Origin: Natranaerovirga pectinivora
Lineage (GTDB): Bacteria; Bacillota; Clostridia; Lachnospirales; DSM-24629
Direction: 5' to 3'
Length of the DNA: 64,000 nucleotides
NCBI RefSeq assembly: GCF_004342165.1
Contig: NZ_SMAL01000006.1
Span: forward strand, 62,001 to 126,000
Shown: piece by piece, positions 24,222 to 33,171 of the stretch
Layout: each line of letters opens with the position of its first letter
Numbering within the stretch: the first letter of the stretch is position 1
Translations under genes and position numbers: made by a program
Notes under the pieces: model-generated
Databases searched by the model: none
The model's input: only the letters and a program-made list of their open reading frames with translations
What the model was told of the DNA's origin: nothing

Positions 24222-25607
24222 ATGATATGTCCTAAATGTACAAAAGATATTAATAAAAATAATTTTTGTGAGCATTGCAATATGGAAGTAAAACTTTATA
24301 AAAAAATAATGAACACATCAAAATATCTGTATAATAAAGGATTACAACAGACGAAGATACGTGATTTAAGTGGCGCGATAGATTATCTAAAAAGATGTTT
24401 AAAATATGATAAAACAAATATTGATGCAAGAAATTTACTTGGATTAATTTATTTTGAAATTGGTGAAGTTGTTTTAGCCCTTGAACAATGGATTATAAGT
24501 AAAAATTATGATAGCAAGGATAATATAGCAGATTTTTATATTGATGAAGTACAAAACAATCAACACAAATTAGATCGATTGAATACTGCAATAAAAAAAT
24601 ACAATCAAGCTTTAAATTATATTAATCAAAACAGCGCTGACTTGGCTATTATTCAATTAAAAAAGGTAGTAAGTTTAAATCCTAATTTCATAAAAGCACA
24701 TTGTGTATTGGCATTATTGTATATGAGAGCAGAAGACTTAGATAAGGCAAAAAAATCATTATTAAAAGTATTAGCAATAGATAAAAATAATTATACGGCG
24801 CTAAGGTATTTTGAAAGCTTAAGTGAGCATAATGACTCAAACACATTTGAATCTGAAGATGTTTTATTACCACAAATAGATAACAAGAAACCTAATAAGG
24901 CAAATAAAAAATCCTTTTCATCAGATAAATTCGATTATATTTATCAAGGGGGATATATATTCCTTGGTTTAGCCATTGGGGTATTAATTATGAGTTTCTT
25001 GGTGTTACCAACTAGAATAAATTCTAAGAATAATGTGATTAATGAATTAACAGAAGAGAAAAGAGCTATTACCAATGAGACAAGTAGTACAATCAAACAT
25101 TTAGAAACTCAAATAAATAGTTTAGAAGGAGATCTAACAGTTACTTTAGAGGAATTAGAGGAATATCAACAAAGAAGTGAATATGTTAAAGCACTAGAAC
25201 AATTACAAAGAGCCATTGAGATTCATCTAACTGGAGATAGAGTGGCAACAGCTGACGCAATGTATGATGTAGACTCTAATGCATTAGACACTACAGTGGC
25301 AAGTAGGATTTATAATAGTATAAGAGAGATTGCTTATCCTGAAGCAGCAAGACAATATTATAATAGAGGGTATAATGATTATCAAAGAGGTAACCTTACG
25401 TCAGCAGTTGAAAATTTGACAAAAGTTCTTAGATATGATATTCAAGACCGATTTTCAGGTGATGCGTTATACTTTGCAGGTAGAAGTTATCAAAGGCTAG
25501 ATCAAAATCAAAAAGCCATTGAAATTTTTAATCAGGTAATAGAAAATTACCCAGGAACAACAAGAGCAACTAATGCTCAGTATTATAGAAGCTTAATACC
25601 GGATTAA
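24222..25607 (+). CDS. Zinc-ribbon TPR membrane protein
   Basis: This 461-aa protein starts with a zinc ribbon (Cys3, Cys6, Cys16, Cys19). A set of tetratricopeptide repeats follows (about 30-205). A linker leads to one transmembrane helix (about 245-262) and a coiled coil (about 270-325). A second TPR block comes last (about 380-455), including the YbgF-like segment AGRSYQRLDQNQKAIEIFNQVIENYP. One TPR block is cytoplasmic and the other outside. It is probably a scaffold; partners are unknown. It precedes spoIIAA by 89 bp and has its own terminator. Confidence 0.85.
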   Translation: MICPKCTKDINKNNFCEHCNMEVKLYKKIMNTSKYLYNKGLQQTKIRDLSGAIDYLKRCLKYDKTNIDARNLLGLIYFEIGEVVLALEQWIISKNYDSKDNIADFYIDEVQNNQHKLDRLNTAIKKYNQALNYINQNSADLAIIQLKKVVSLNPNFIKAHCVLALLYMRAEDLDKAKKSLLKVLAIDKNNYTALRYFESLSEHNDSNTFESEDVLLPQIDNKKPNKANKKSFSSDKFDYIYQGGYIFLGLAIGVLIMSFLVLPTRINSKNNVINELTEEKRAITNETSSTIKHLETQINSLEGDLTVTLEELEEYQQRSEYVKALEQLQRAIEIHLTGDRVATADAMYDVDSNALDTTVASRIYNSIREIAYPEAARQYYNRGYNDYQRGNLTSAVENLTKVLRYDIQDRFSGDALYFAGRSYQRLDQNQKAIEIFNQVIENYPGTTRATNAQYYRSLIPD

Positions 25608-25635
25608 TAGTGAAAGCTATTAATCCACCTTTTTA
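25601..25635 (+). terminator. Intrinsic terminator overlapping the TPR gene stop
   Basis: A perfect 10-bp stem GGATTAATAG/CTATTAATCC (25601-25610 with 25617-25626), a TGAAAG loop and ACCTTTTT tail. It separates the TPR gene from the spoIIA operon. Confidence 0.7.
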
Positions 25636-25696
25636 GTCACTGAATGGGAAAAATTGTAAAATACTCAAAATACTGTAAATTTATAGGAGGATACCA

Positions 25697-26032
25697 ATGA
25701 ATGTAGAATGTAAAATAGTAGATAGAAATTTAATTGTTATTATGTTGGGAGAATTAGATCATCATAATGCTAAAGTAGTAAGGGAAAAAATTGATAAATT
25801 AATAGAGAGAAATAATATACAAAATATTATTTTTGATTTTGGTCATATGGATTTTATGGATAGTTCTGGAATAGGCGTTATAATGGGAAGATATAAAAAT
25901 TTAAATAGTATCGGTGGAAGCGTAGGTGTAACAAATGTAAAACCTAGCGTGGACCGCATTTTCAATTTATCAGGATTGTATAAGATTATTAGCAAGTACG
26001 AAAGTATTAATGATGCACTAAAGGTAATATAG
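25697..26032 (+). CDS. spoIIAA: Anti-sigma F factor antagonist
   Basis: SpoIIAA is the STAS-domain protein that, when dephosphorylated, releases sigma F from SpoIIAB in the forespore. The 111-aa protein has the phosphorylation loop [14 protein letters not shown], with Ser57 the expected phosphosite (Ser58 in Bacillus). Length is typical. It is the first gene of spoIIAA-spoIIAB-sigF. AGGAGG lies 8 bp before the ATG. I could not identify a convincing sigma-H promoter in the 60 bp upstream. Confidence 0.97.
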   Translation: MNVECKIVDRNLIVIMLGELDHHNAKVVREKIDKLIERNNIQNIIFDFGHMDFMDSSGIGVIMGRYKNLNSIGGSVGVTNVKPSVDRIFNLSGLYKIISKYESINDALKVI

Positions 26033-26049
26033 AAATGGGGGAAAAACAA

Positions 26050-26487
26050 ATGATGCACAATAATGAAATGAAAATTGATTTTGATAGCCGTTCGGAAAAT
26101 GAAGCATTTGCAAGGGTTGTTGTTGCTGCATTTGCAGCACAATTAGATCCTACATTAGAAGAAATTTCTGATATTAAAACAGCTGTATCAGAAGCTGTAA
26201 CCAATGCAATTATCCATGGTTATGAAAACAAAGAAGGAAAAGTACATATTACCTGCAGACTATATGATACTGAGGTATATATTGAAGTTATTGATAGTGG
26301 AACAGGAATAGAAGATATTGAGCAAGCTAGGGAGCCATTATATACATCTAAGCCAGAGCTTGAAAGATCAGGGATGGGATTTACAGTGATGGAAAGTTTT
26401 ATGGATGAGGTATTTGTTGAGTCAACTCCGAACAACGGCACAAAAATAATTATGAAAAAGAAAATACAAAGCCGAATAGAAGAGTAA
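26050..26487 (+). CDS. spoIIAB: Anti-sigma F factor, serine kinase
   Basis: SpoIIAB holds sigma F inactive and phosphorylates SpoIIAA. The 145-aa GHKL-type protein has the N-box [15 protein letters not shown] (about 42-56), the G1 motif VIDSGTGI (about 82-89) and [19 protein letters not shown]. An in-frame ATG at 26035 has no ribosome-binding site. ATG 26050 has GGGGGA at 8 bp and gives a family-typical N-terminus, so it is preferred. It follows spoIIAA by 17 bp. Confidence 0.96.
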   Translation: MMHNNEMKIDFDSRSENEAFARVVVAAFAAQLDPTLEEISDIKTAVSEAVTNAIIHGYENKEGKVHITCRLYDTEVYIEVIDSGTGIEDIEQAREPLYTSKPELERSGMGFTVMESFMDEVFVESTPNNGTKIIMKKKIQSRIEE

Positions 26488-26503
26488 TAAAGGAAGTGTT
26501 TAA

Positions 26504-27220
26504 ATGGATAGAACATTGGGGTTGATTAAACAAGCACGTGAGGGAGACCAATTTGCTCGGGAAACATTAGTTGAAGAAAATATTGGTCTTATTTGGAGCA
26601 TAGTAAAAAGATTCACAAATAGAGGGTATGAATTAGACGATTTATTTCAAATAGGAAGCATAGGTCTTATCAAAGCTATTGATAAATTTGATTTGTCTTA
26701 TGATGTAAAATTTTCAACATATGCCGTACCTATGATATTAGGAGAAATAAAAAGATTTCTTAGAGATGATGGGATTATAAAAGTGAGTAGATCATTAAAA
26801 GAAATTGCTAATAAAGTTAGAATAACGAAGGATACATTAAGTAAAAAACTAGGTAGAGAGCCGACTATTGATGAGATTTCAGTAGCAATAGAAGTTAGTA
26901 CAGAAGATATCGTAATGGCATTAGAATCTAATGCTGAAGTAGAATCCCTTTATAAAACAATACATCAAGGTGATGGAAATCCTATTTATTTGATAGATAA
27001 ATTAGACCAATCTGTAGATGACAGTGATTTGATGCTAGATAAAATAGCACTTAGAGAAGTTATAAAAGATTTGAAGCCAAAGGAAAAAGAAATTATTATA
27101 CTTCGGTATTTTAAAGATAAAACTCAAACGGAGATAGCAAATGAAATAGGTATATCACAAGTTCAAGTTTCTAGATTAGAGAAAAAGATTTTAACACAAA
27201 TAAGAGCAAAGCTATCATAA
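26504..27220 (+). CDS. sigF: Forespore sigma factor F
   Basis: Sigma F is the first forespore-specific sigma factor. The 238-aa protein has sigma-70 region 2 (YELDDLFQIGSIGLIKAIDKFDLSYDVKFSTYA, about 43-75, split here as described), region 3 and region 4 with the helix-turn-helix QTEIANEIGISQVQVSRLEKKIL (about 205-227). It lies 16 bp after spoIIAB, preceded by AAGGAAGTG. The gene order spoIIAA-spoIIAB-sigF is conserved in spore formers. A hairpin terminator follows directly. Confidence 0.97.
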   Translation: MDRTLGLIKQAREGDQFARETLVEENIGLIWSIVKRFTNRGYELDDLFQIGSIGLIKAIDKFDLSYDVKFSTYAVPMILGEIKRFLRDDGIIKVSRSLKEIANKVRITKDTLSKKLGREPTIDEISVAIEVSTEDIVMALESNAEVESLYKTIHQGDGNPIYLIDKLDQSVDDSDLMLDKIALREVIKDLKPKEKEIIILRYFKDKTQTEIANEIGISQVQVSRLEKKILTQIRAKLS

Positions 27221-27243
27221 AAACCCTTTTAGGGTTTTTTTTA
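27219..27243 (+). terminator. Intrinsic terminator of the spoIIA operon
   Basis: AAAACCCT/AGGGTTTT hairpin with a very short loop and a T-run, starting at the sigF stop codon. Confidence 0.75.
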
Positions 27244-27367
27244 TGCCCTTTTTAAAAACATCATAAAATAAATTTAGTTTAAAAATTTCCAGAATATATT
27301 ATGAAATATTCCTAAAAATATAATAAGACCATAAGCCAAAATAAAACAAATATGGGGTGATTTATAT

Positions 27368-27514
27368 ATGAAAAAAAATTATGGATTAATAATATCTCTG
27401 AGTGTTGTGGTTGTTTTATCATTGCTTTTAATTTGGTACGTGTATACGATTCCAGAAGACAATGTGGTATATAAAGGTACATTTGTTGAAGATAACAGAA
27501 TTCTAAAGGGTTGA
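27368..27514 (+). CDS. 48-aa membrane protein at the head of the spoVA operon
   Basis: A small protein with one hydrophobic helix (about residues 6-25, LIISLSVVVVLSLLLIWYVY) and a polar tail, TIPEDNVVYKGTFVEDN. ATG 27368 follows GGGGTGATTT, and the stop is 4 bp before the spoVAA start, so it is almost certainly co-transcribed and possibly translationally coupled. It is too short to classify. By position it could be an auxiliary spore inner-membrane protein of the SpoVA system. Confidence 0.65.
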   Translation: MKKNYGLIISLSVVVVLSLLLIWYVYTIPEDNVVYKGTFVEDNRILKG

Positions 27515-27518
27515 GTTT

Positions 27519-28151
27519 ATGCAAACGACTAGCATATACATTAAAGCATCAAAAAAAACAATACTTGATAAAAAGAATGTAAAAATAGAAGATATTGCAA
27601 AAGTAGAAGGTGATAACCCTGCAGTTGTTAATGAAATTAAAAAATTAACTATTTTAACAATTAAAAAAGACATAAAAAAAAATTATGTAGTTTCTATCTT
27701 AGAAATTATACGTATTATTCAAAGTAATGTTAAAAATATTGATATCCAAAATGTTGGGGAAACTGATTTTATAATATGCTATTGGCCTAATATGACCAAA
27801 GAAAATAAAGCAGTAACATTATTAAAAGTTATATCCGTTTGTCTCATTTTATTTACAGGTGGGGCTATTGCAATAATGACATTCCATACAGATGCAGCTG
27901 TTCCAGATGTGTTTAAAGAAATATATAGAATTTTTACAGGAGTTACTACTGAAAATCCAACGATACTAGAGATTTCATACTCTATAGGGTTAGCGGTAGG
28001 AATCATTGTGTTCTTTAATCATTTTACAAAAGTTAAAATTATGGAGGATCCAACACCTATAGAAGTTGAAATGAGGTTATATGAAAAAAATGTAGAGGAT
28101 AGTATTATAGAATCTCTAGTTGATGAAGGGAATGAAGTAGATGTGGATTAA
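27519..28151 (+). CDS. spoVAA: Stage V sporulation protein AA
   Basis: SpoVAA is part of the SpoVA complex, which moves dipicolinic acid into the forespore and releases it at germination. The 210-aa protein has an N-terminal soluble domain (about 1-100; the MQTTSIYIKASKKTIL opening is typical) and two transmembrane helices (about 107-127 and 152-170). It overlaps spoVAB by 11 bp. It is the first recognised spoVA gene in the run AA-AB-AC-AD-AE. Confidence 0.93.
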   Translation: MQTTSIYIKASKKTILDKKNVKIEDIAKVEGDNPAVVNEIKKLTILTIKKDIKKNYVVSILEIIRIIQSNVKNIDIQNVGETDFIICYWPNMTKENKAVTLLKVISVCLILFTGGAIAIMTFHTDAAVPDVFKEIYRIFTGVTTENPTILEISYSIGLAVGIIVFFNHFTKVKIMEDPTPIEVEMRLYEKNVEDSIIESLVDEGNEVDVD

Positions 28152-28572
28152 CTATATACTATTAGTTATTATTGGTTTTGGGGCAGGAATAGTAATTTCT
28201 GGCGGTGTTTTTGCTTTTATTGCAGTTATCGGTGTGGTTCCTAGATTAATACAAAAAACCAATACCAATGATTATGTAAGAGTATATGAAGACAGTATTA
28301 CGCTTGGAGGTATTTTTGGAGCCATCTCTTTGGTTACAGACATAAGGGTACCAATCGGTCTTCTAGGGTCATCTATATTTGGTATGTTCTCCGGAATATT
28401 TATTGGGGCATTAGCTGTATCTCTTGCTGAAGTATTAAATGTTATTCCCATTCTAACAAGAAGAATCAATCTACATGTAGGGATATCGTATTTTATTATT
28501 TCTCTTGCATTAGGTAAAATGATGGGTTCTTTAATTTATTATATACTGCCTGGATTTGCACGTTATAAATAG
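28141..28572 (+). CDS. spoVAB: Stage V sporulation protein AB
   Basis: This 143-aa integral membrane protein has four predicted helices and overlaps spoVAA by 11 bp, as in other spoVA operons. The core contains GFGAGIVISGGVFAFIAVIGVVPRL at about 12-36 (quoted here only by its ends GFGAGI and VVPRL) and the C-terminal KMMGSLIYYILPGFARYK. It is a component of the forespore inner-membrane SpoVA system. Its individual biochemical role is not defined in the family. Confidence 0.92.
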   Translation: MWINYILLVIIGFGAGIVISGGVFAFIAVIGVVPRLIQKTNTNDYVRVYEDSITLGGIFGAISLVTDIRVPIGLLGSSIFGMFSGIFIGALAVSLAEVLNVIPILTRRINLHVGISYFIISLALGKMMGSLIYYILPGFARYK

Positions 28573-28583
28573 GAGGAATATTA

Positions 28584-29048
28584 ATGGAAAAAAAGCAAAA
28601 TCAACAAAAAATAAATAAAGAATATAATGAGTTGGTTAAAAAAATATCTCCAAAACCAAATATAGTTAGAAACTGTTTTAGGGCATTTTGGGTTGGAGGT
28701 TTAATATGTGTTATTGGACAAGGCATTTTTAGACTCTATGAGAGTTGGGGTCATAATATAGAAAATGCTACAAACTTTACTGCAATCACTTTAATTTTTT
28801 TCGGTGCCCTTTTAACGGGTCTAGATATTTATAGTAAAATTGGTAAATATGCAGGTGCAGGATCTGTTATACCTATTACAGGATTTGCTAATGCCGTTGT
28901 ATCACCAGCCATAGAATTCAAAAGAGAAGGGTATGTATTTGGTGTTGGGGCAAAGATATTTAGTTTAGCAGGACCAGTAATATTATATGGTGTTTTAACT
29001 TCATATGTCGTTGGATTTATTTATTTTATTTTAAATAAACTTGGATAG
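28584..29048 (+). CDS. spoVAC: Stage V sporulation protein AC (DPA channel component)
   Basis: This 154-aa membrane protein is the SpoVAC family member, reported to act as a mechanosensitive channel for dipicolinic acid. It has the family signature FWVGGLICVIGQGIFRLYES near residue 35, and GAGSVIPITGFANAVVSPAIEFKREG at about 90-115 (given by its ends GAGSVIPITGF and EFKREG). AGGAGGAAT precedes the ATG, 11 bp after spoVAB. It is paralogous to SpoVAE, encoded downstream. Confidence 0.95.
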   Translation: MEKKQNQQKINKEYNELVKKISPKPNIVRNCFRAFWVGGLICVIGQGIFRLYESWGHNIENATNFTAITLIFFGALLTGLDIYSKIGKYAGAGSVIPITGFANAVVSPAIEFKREGYVFGVGAKIFSLAGPVILYGVLTSYVVGFIYFILNKLG

Positions 29049-29058
29049 GGTGATATAG

Positions 29059-30066
29059 ATGACAAAAATAATAGGAAAACAAAGTGTTCAATTTGAAAAT
29101 CCACCTATTATATTAGGGTTTTCTTCAGTAGTCGGTCCAAAAGAAGGACAAGGACCAATTGGAGAGTACTTTGATAAAATAGTAGAAGATCCAGCTTGGG
29201 GTGAGCCAAATTGGGAGTTAGCAGAAAGTAAATTTCAAAAAGAAGCAGCCAAATTAGCTGTACAAAATGCAAGCTTAGCTATGACGGATATACGGTATAT
29301 ATTCGGTGGAGATTTACTAAATCAATTAATAGCATCTTCGTTTGGTCTTAAGGATTATCAAGTACCATTTTTTGGATTATATGGGGCTTGTTCTACTATG
29401 GCTGAATCATTACAATTGGCATCAATGAGTATAGATGGTGGATTTGCAGAGTATTCTTTAGCCATAACATCAAGCCATTATTGCAGTGCAGAAAAACAAT
29501 TTAGATTCCCATTAGAATTAGGTACGCAAAGACCACCAACGGCAAGTTGGACAGTTACTGGAAGTGGTGCCATTGTATTAGGGAAGCAAGGCAAGGGGCC
29601 TAAAATTACCCATATTACAACAGGAAAAATAATGGATTATGGTGTAACAGATGCCATGAATATGGGGGCTTCTATGGCGCCAGCAGCAGTAGATACCTTA
29701 TATAATCACTTTAAAGATTTAGGAAGAACCCCGGCAGATTATGATCTAATAGCCACTGGAGATTTAGGAATTGTTGGAAAGGCTCTTGTTAAGACAATGT
29801 TATATGAAAAAGGGTATAAATTAGAAGACAATTATACAGATTGTGGACTAGAAATATTTGCAGCTGTTACTCAAGACACCCATGCGGGTGGAAGTGGATG
29901 TGCTTGTTCAGCTGTCACATTAACAGGATATTTTTTAAAGAAGATGCAATCAGGAGAATTAAATAGAATTTTAATCGTTCCAACTGGAGCATTATTAAGC
30001 CCAGTCAGCTCCAATGAAGGAGAAAGTGTACCAGGAATAGCCCATGCTGTTGTTATAGAGAATTAG
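29059..30066 (+). CDS. spoVAD: Stage V sporulation protein AD
   Basis: This 335-aa protein has a thiolase/KAS-III-like fold. In SpoVAD the fold binds dipicolinic acid rather than catalysing condensation. Recognisable stretches are PPIILGFSSVVGPKEGQGP near the start, the pocket region FFGLYGACSTMAESLQLAS (about 97-115), and TQDTHAGGSGCACSAVTL near residue 275. It sits 10 bp after spoVAC with a GGGTGAT site. It is peripheral to the inner membrane in spores. Confidence 0.95.
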   Translation: MTKIIGKQSVQFENPPIILGFSSVVGPKEGQGPIGEYFDKIVEDPAWGEPNWELAESKFQKEAAKLAVQNASLAMTDIRYIFGGDLLNQLIASSFGLKDYQVPFFGLYGACSTMAESLQLASMSIDGGFAEYSLAITSSHYCSAEKQFRFPLELGTQRPPTASWTVTGSGAIVLGKQGKGPKITHITTGKIMDYGVTDAMNMGASMAPAAVDTLYNHFKDLGRTPADYDLIATGDLGIVGKALVKTMLYEKGYKLEDNYTDCGLEIFAAVTQDTHAGGSGCACSAVTLTGYFLKKMQSGELNRILIVPTGALLSPVSSNEGESVPGIAHAVVIEN

Positions 30067-30085
30067 ATGAAAGAGGTGTTATTAA

Positions 30086-30451
30086 ATGGATATAATGGAA
30101 TATGTTTGGGCTTTTGTTATAGGTGGATTATTATGTGTAATTGCTCAAATATTAATGGATACAACAAAACTAATGCCTGCAAGGATTTTAGTTATTTATG
30201 TTAGTTTAGGAGTCATCCTAGAAGGGTTGAATATATATCAGCCCTTGGTAGATTTTGCTGGAGCAGGAGCGAAAGTACCCATTATAGGTTTTGGATATGC
30301 ATTAGGAAAAGGTGTTATAAAAGCTGTTGATGAGCAAGATATTTTAGGCATATTCACAGGAGGCTTATCTGCAACTGCTGGAGGTGTAGGAGCAGCTATT
30401 GTGTTTGGATATTTGGCAGCTGTGATATTTAATCCTAAAGCCAACACGTAA
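30086..30451 (+). CDS. spoVAE: Stage V sporulation protein AE
   Basis: This 121-aa membrane protein is the SpoVAEb family member, paralogous to SpoVAC. It has WAFVIGGLLCVIAQILMDT near the start, FAGAGAKVPIIGFGYALGKG at about 52-71, and a final hydrophobic segment. AAAGAGGTG precedes the ATG. It closes the spoVA run; no spoVAF is present. The next gene, ku, starts 43 bp later on the same strand with no terminator between. Confidence 0.94.
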   Translation: MDIMEYVWAFVIGGLLCVIAQILMDTTKLMPARILVIYVSLGVILEGLNIYQPLVDFAGAGAKVPIIGFGYALGKGVIKAVDEQDILGIFTGGLSATAGGVGAAIVFGYLAAVIFNPKANT

Positions 30452-30494
30452 ACTTAAATAAATTAGAGAAATCTCATGAAAGAGGTTGATGAAT

Positions 30495-31316
30495 ATGAGA
30501 ACTATGTGGAAAGGATCAATAAATTTTGGTTTGGTTAATATACCAATCAACATGTATACGGCAACAGAAAATAAAGATATTTCTTTTAGACAACTTCATA
30601 AAAAATGTAATACACCTATTAAATACAAAAAAACTTGTCCTAACTGCAATGAAGAAGTAAAAGAAGAGGATATTGTAAAAGGATACGAATACGAACCAGG
30701 TCATTTTGTTATATTAAAAGAGGAAGATTTTGCTGCAATTCAATCTGATGCCCAATTTAAAGGGATAGAGATTGTAGATTTTGTAAATTTATCAGAAATA
30801 GATCCTATTTATTTCGATAAAAGTTACTACTTAGCACCACAAGAAAATGGTGGGAAAGCCTATCATTTGCTTAGAGAAGTAATGAATACTTCAGGGAGAA
30901 TAGCCATTGCTAAAATTACCATTAGAAGCAAACAATCCTTAGCAGCATTAAGAGTTTATAAAAATGCATTGGTGTTAGAAACGATTTTTTATCCAGATGA
31001 AGTTAGGAGTATTGACCATGTACCAGGAATACCACAAGACGTTAATTTAGATAAAAAAGAAGTGGACATTGCAACCCAATTGGTGGACACATTAACTGCT
31101 GAATTTAACCCAGAAAAGTACACAGATGAGTACAGAAGCGCACTAAGGAATTTAATAGAACAGAAAGTTCAAGGTAAAGAAGTTCATGTTGCCCCAGAAG
31201 CAGAACATAAAAATGTTATCGACCTTATGGAAGCCCTACAACAAAGTCTTAAAGAAACTACAAAAGAGAAGAAGAAGGCTGCAACACCTAGAAAAAGAAA
31301 AACAACAGCTAGTTAG
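30495..31316 (+). CDS. ku: Ku, non-homologous end-joining DNA-end binding protein
   Basis: Bacterial Ku homodimers bind broken DNA ends and recruit LigD. The 273-aa protein has the Ku core opening MWKGSINFGLVNIPINMYT and the beta-barrel stretch GYEYEPGHFVILKEEDF. The C-terminal LigD-interaction region ends in a basic tail, KKKAATPRKRKTT. In-frame TTG 30486 and ATG 30489 are too close to the AGAGG site. ATG 30495 has a 9-bp spacing and is preferred. It directly follows spoVAE and precedes the two LigD-type genes, so the end-joining set is probably expressed in the forespore. Confidence 0.95.
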   Translation: MRTMWKGSINFGLVNIPINMYTATENKDISFRQLHKKCNTPIKYKKTCPNCNEEVKEEDIVKGYEYEPGHFVILKEEDFAAIQSDAQFKGIEIVDFVNLSEIDPIYFDKSYYLAPQENGGKAYHLLREVMNTSGRIAIAKITIRSKQSLAALRVYKNALVLETIFYPDEVRSIDHVPGIPQDVNLDKKEVDIATQLVDTLTAEFNPEKYTDEYRSALRNLIEQKVQGKEVHVAPEAEHKNVIDLMEALQQSLKETTKEKKKAATPRKRKTTAS

Positions 31317-31331
31317 GTGATTAATTTGAAT

Positions 31332-32240
31332 ATGATAAAACCTATGGAGCCCGTCGTTTCTAAAAAGATTCCTAAAGGAGAAGACTGGATTCATCAAATA
31401 AAGTGGGATGGCATTAGAGGATTAACGTATATACAGAATAACACTTATGATATTTATACTAAAAAAGGCAATAATAGAACAAGTAGTTATCCAGAGCTGG
31501 CTAATATTCTTAAAGTTTTCAAAGAAAACAATGCTATACTAGATGGTGAAATTGTTTTTATGGATGAAGGGAAGCCTAGTTTTCAAAAACTTTTACAAAG
31601 AGATCGAACAAAATACAAAAGTAAAAATGCACCTCTATTTTATATTGTTTTTGATATTTTAAAATTAAATGATAAAGATTTAAGAGGGTACCCATTAGAG
31701 GAACGACAAGACATTTTACGAACTATAATCGAAAAAAGTGATAATATCACTGTAACAGATAGCTTTCAAGATGGTGAAAAGCTCTATGAACTTATGAAAA
31801 CAAAAAATTATGAAGGCATTGTTTCTAAACAAAAAACAAGTACTTATACAGAAGGAAAAAAACATGAAGACTGGTACAAGATTAAATTGAATAGAAAAGT
31901 ACTTGTTGTAATAGGTGGTATAAAATATAAGAATGGTTTTCCATACTCTTTAGTGGTTGGCATAAAGAAGGAAGAAGGGTTTTATCATATTGGAAGTGTG
32001 GCAATTGGATTAAAAGAAAGTGATAAAACCTTATTACACAACTATAAAGATCAATTAGAAATAGTTGAATCCCCCTTTAGGAATTACAATGAAAAAGATA
32101 TTGTTTGGATAAAACCTATATTAACTTGTTGGATTCAGTTTATGGAATGGACCAATGATGGTGGATTAAGACATCCTAAAATGATAGGTTTTAGCAATGA
32201 AAATCCAGAAGAAGCGGATGGAAGGGACTTTGTGTTATAA
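31332..32240 (+). CDS. ligD: ATP-dependent DNA ligase (LigD ligase domain as a separate protein)
   Basis: This 302-aa protein is the ligase part of LigD. The catalytic lysine is Lys24 in HQIKWDGIRG (motif I). Motif III is DGEIVFMDEGKPSF, motif IV EGIVSKQ, and motif V WYKIKLNRK; an OB-fold follows. It seals strand breaks after Ku-mediated synapsis. GTG 31317 lacks a ribosome-binding site; AGGTGA (31315-31320) serves TTG 31326 or ATG 31332, and ATG is chosen. It overlaps the polymerase gene by one base. In Bacillus the ligase and polymerase domains are fused in one protein. Confidence 0.93.
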   Translation: MIKPMEPVVSKKIPKGEDWIHQIKWDGIRGLTYIQNNTYDIYTKKGNNRTSSYPELANILKVFKENNAILDGEIVFMDEGKPSFQKLLQRDRTKYKSKNAPLFYIVFDILKLNDKDLRGYPLEERQDILRTIIEKSDNITVTDSFQDGEKLYELMKTKNYEGIVSKQKTSTYTEGKKHEDWYKIKLNRKVLVVIGGIKYKNGFPYSLVVGIKKEEGFYHIGSVAIGLKESDKTLLHNYKDQLEIVESPFRNYNEKDIVWIKPILTCWIQFMEWTNDGGLRHPKMIGFSNENPEEADGRDFVL

Positions 32241-33133
32241 TGGCAAAAATAAATATTGGCGGATACGATATTAATATAACAAATCATAATAAAATACTGT
32301 GGCCTAAGTATGGGATAACAAAGTTAAATTACTTAGAAAAATTAATAAGCCTCTCAGAATACCTTTTGCCATTTACCAATAATAGATATTTAACGACCAT
32401 TAGATACCCTAATGGTGTGAATAAAGACTTCTTCTTTCAAAAAAACAAACCTAAATCTGCACCAGAGTGGGTTGATACAAACAGGTACCATGACAAAGAA
32501 TACATTCACCTTAATCACATTGCAACTTTGCTATGGTTAGGTAATCAAGGTGCTATAGAATATCATTTAAGTTTTAACCCAATAAATAAAGATAATTATC
32601 CAAGCAGTCTTGTTTTTGATTTAGACCCTTCAGAAGGACAAGACTTTAATGAAGTCATTGAGGTCGCTTTAATAGTAAAAGAAACCCTTGAAGGAATGAA
32701 TATATTAAGTTATATCAAAACATCAGGAGCAACAGGGTTGCAGATATTTATACCTATAGGCAGTAAGTATGATTATGATACAGCACGAAATATTAACGCC
32801 TTTTTTGGTCAGTATTTTGCTGAAAAATATCCTAATAAAATTACCATAGAAAGAATGGTGGATAAAAGAAATAAAAAGCTTTATTTTGATTACCTTCAAA
32901 TGTGGGAAGGGAAAACCATTATAGCTCCTTACTCACCAAGAGCAACAGAGTTTGCCACAGTATCTACGCCCTTATTATGGGAAGAAGTTGAAAATGGATG
33001 TCATCCAAGAGATTATAATTTGTTAAATATTGAAGATAGATTAAAGAAAAAAGGGAATGTACTTGAAGATTTATTAGATGAATCAAAGGCTCAAGACTTA
33101 GATTTTATAATAAAATATATCAATAAAAAATAA
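32240..33133 (+). CDS. LigD-type primase-polymerase (PolDom)
   Basis: This 297-aa archaeo-eukaryotic primase-like polymerase is the PolDom of LigD as a stand-alone protein. It fills gaps at joined DNA ends, preferring ribonucleotides. The metal-binding motif is FDLDPSEGQDF (Asp127, Asp129). The phosphate-binding SGATGLQIFIPI follows at about 158-169, and the third acidic site lies in LYFDYLQMWEGKTIIAPYSPR. It overlaps the ligase gene (TAATG). A bidirectional terminator follows. Separate ligase and polymerase proteins would need to associate, probably through Ku. Confidence 0.94.
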   Translation: MAKINIGGYDINITNHNKILWPKYGITKLNYLEKLISLSEYLLPFTNNRYLTTIRYPNGVNKDFFFQKNKPKSAPEWVDTNRYHDKEYIHLNHIATLLWLGNQGAIEYHLSFNPINKDNYPSSLVFDLDPSEGQDFNEVIEVALIVKETLEGMNILSYIKTSGATGLQIFIPIGSKYDYDTARNINAFFGQYFAEKYPNKITIERMVDKRNKKLYFDYLQMWEGKTIIAPYSPRATEFATVSTPLLWEEVENGCHPRDYNLLNIEDRLKKKGNVLEDLLDESKAQDLDFIIKYINKK

Positions 33134-33166
33134 AACAAAGGGACTTTTTAAAAATCCCTTTGTTTT
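33132..33166. terminator. Bidirectional intrinsic terminator
   Basis: A perfect 12-bp stem AAAACAAAGGGA/TCCCTTTGTTTT (33132-33143 with 33155-33166) between the convergent polymerase gene and namA. Confidence 0.85.
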
Positions 33167-33171
33167 TAAGA

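Noticed and set aside
25608-25696. Sigma-H promoter for spoIIA
   Set aside because: It is expected from biology, but no pair of sequences matches the sigma-H -35 and -10 at acceptable spacing.
27240-27367. Sigma-G promoter for the spoVA operon
   Set aside because: Several CAnnnTA-like sequences exist in this AT-rich stretch, but none has a matching -35 at 17-18 bp.
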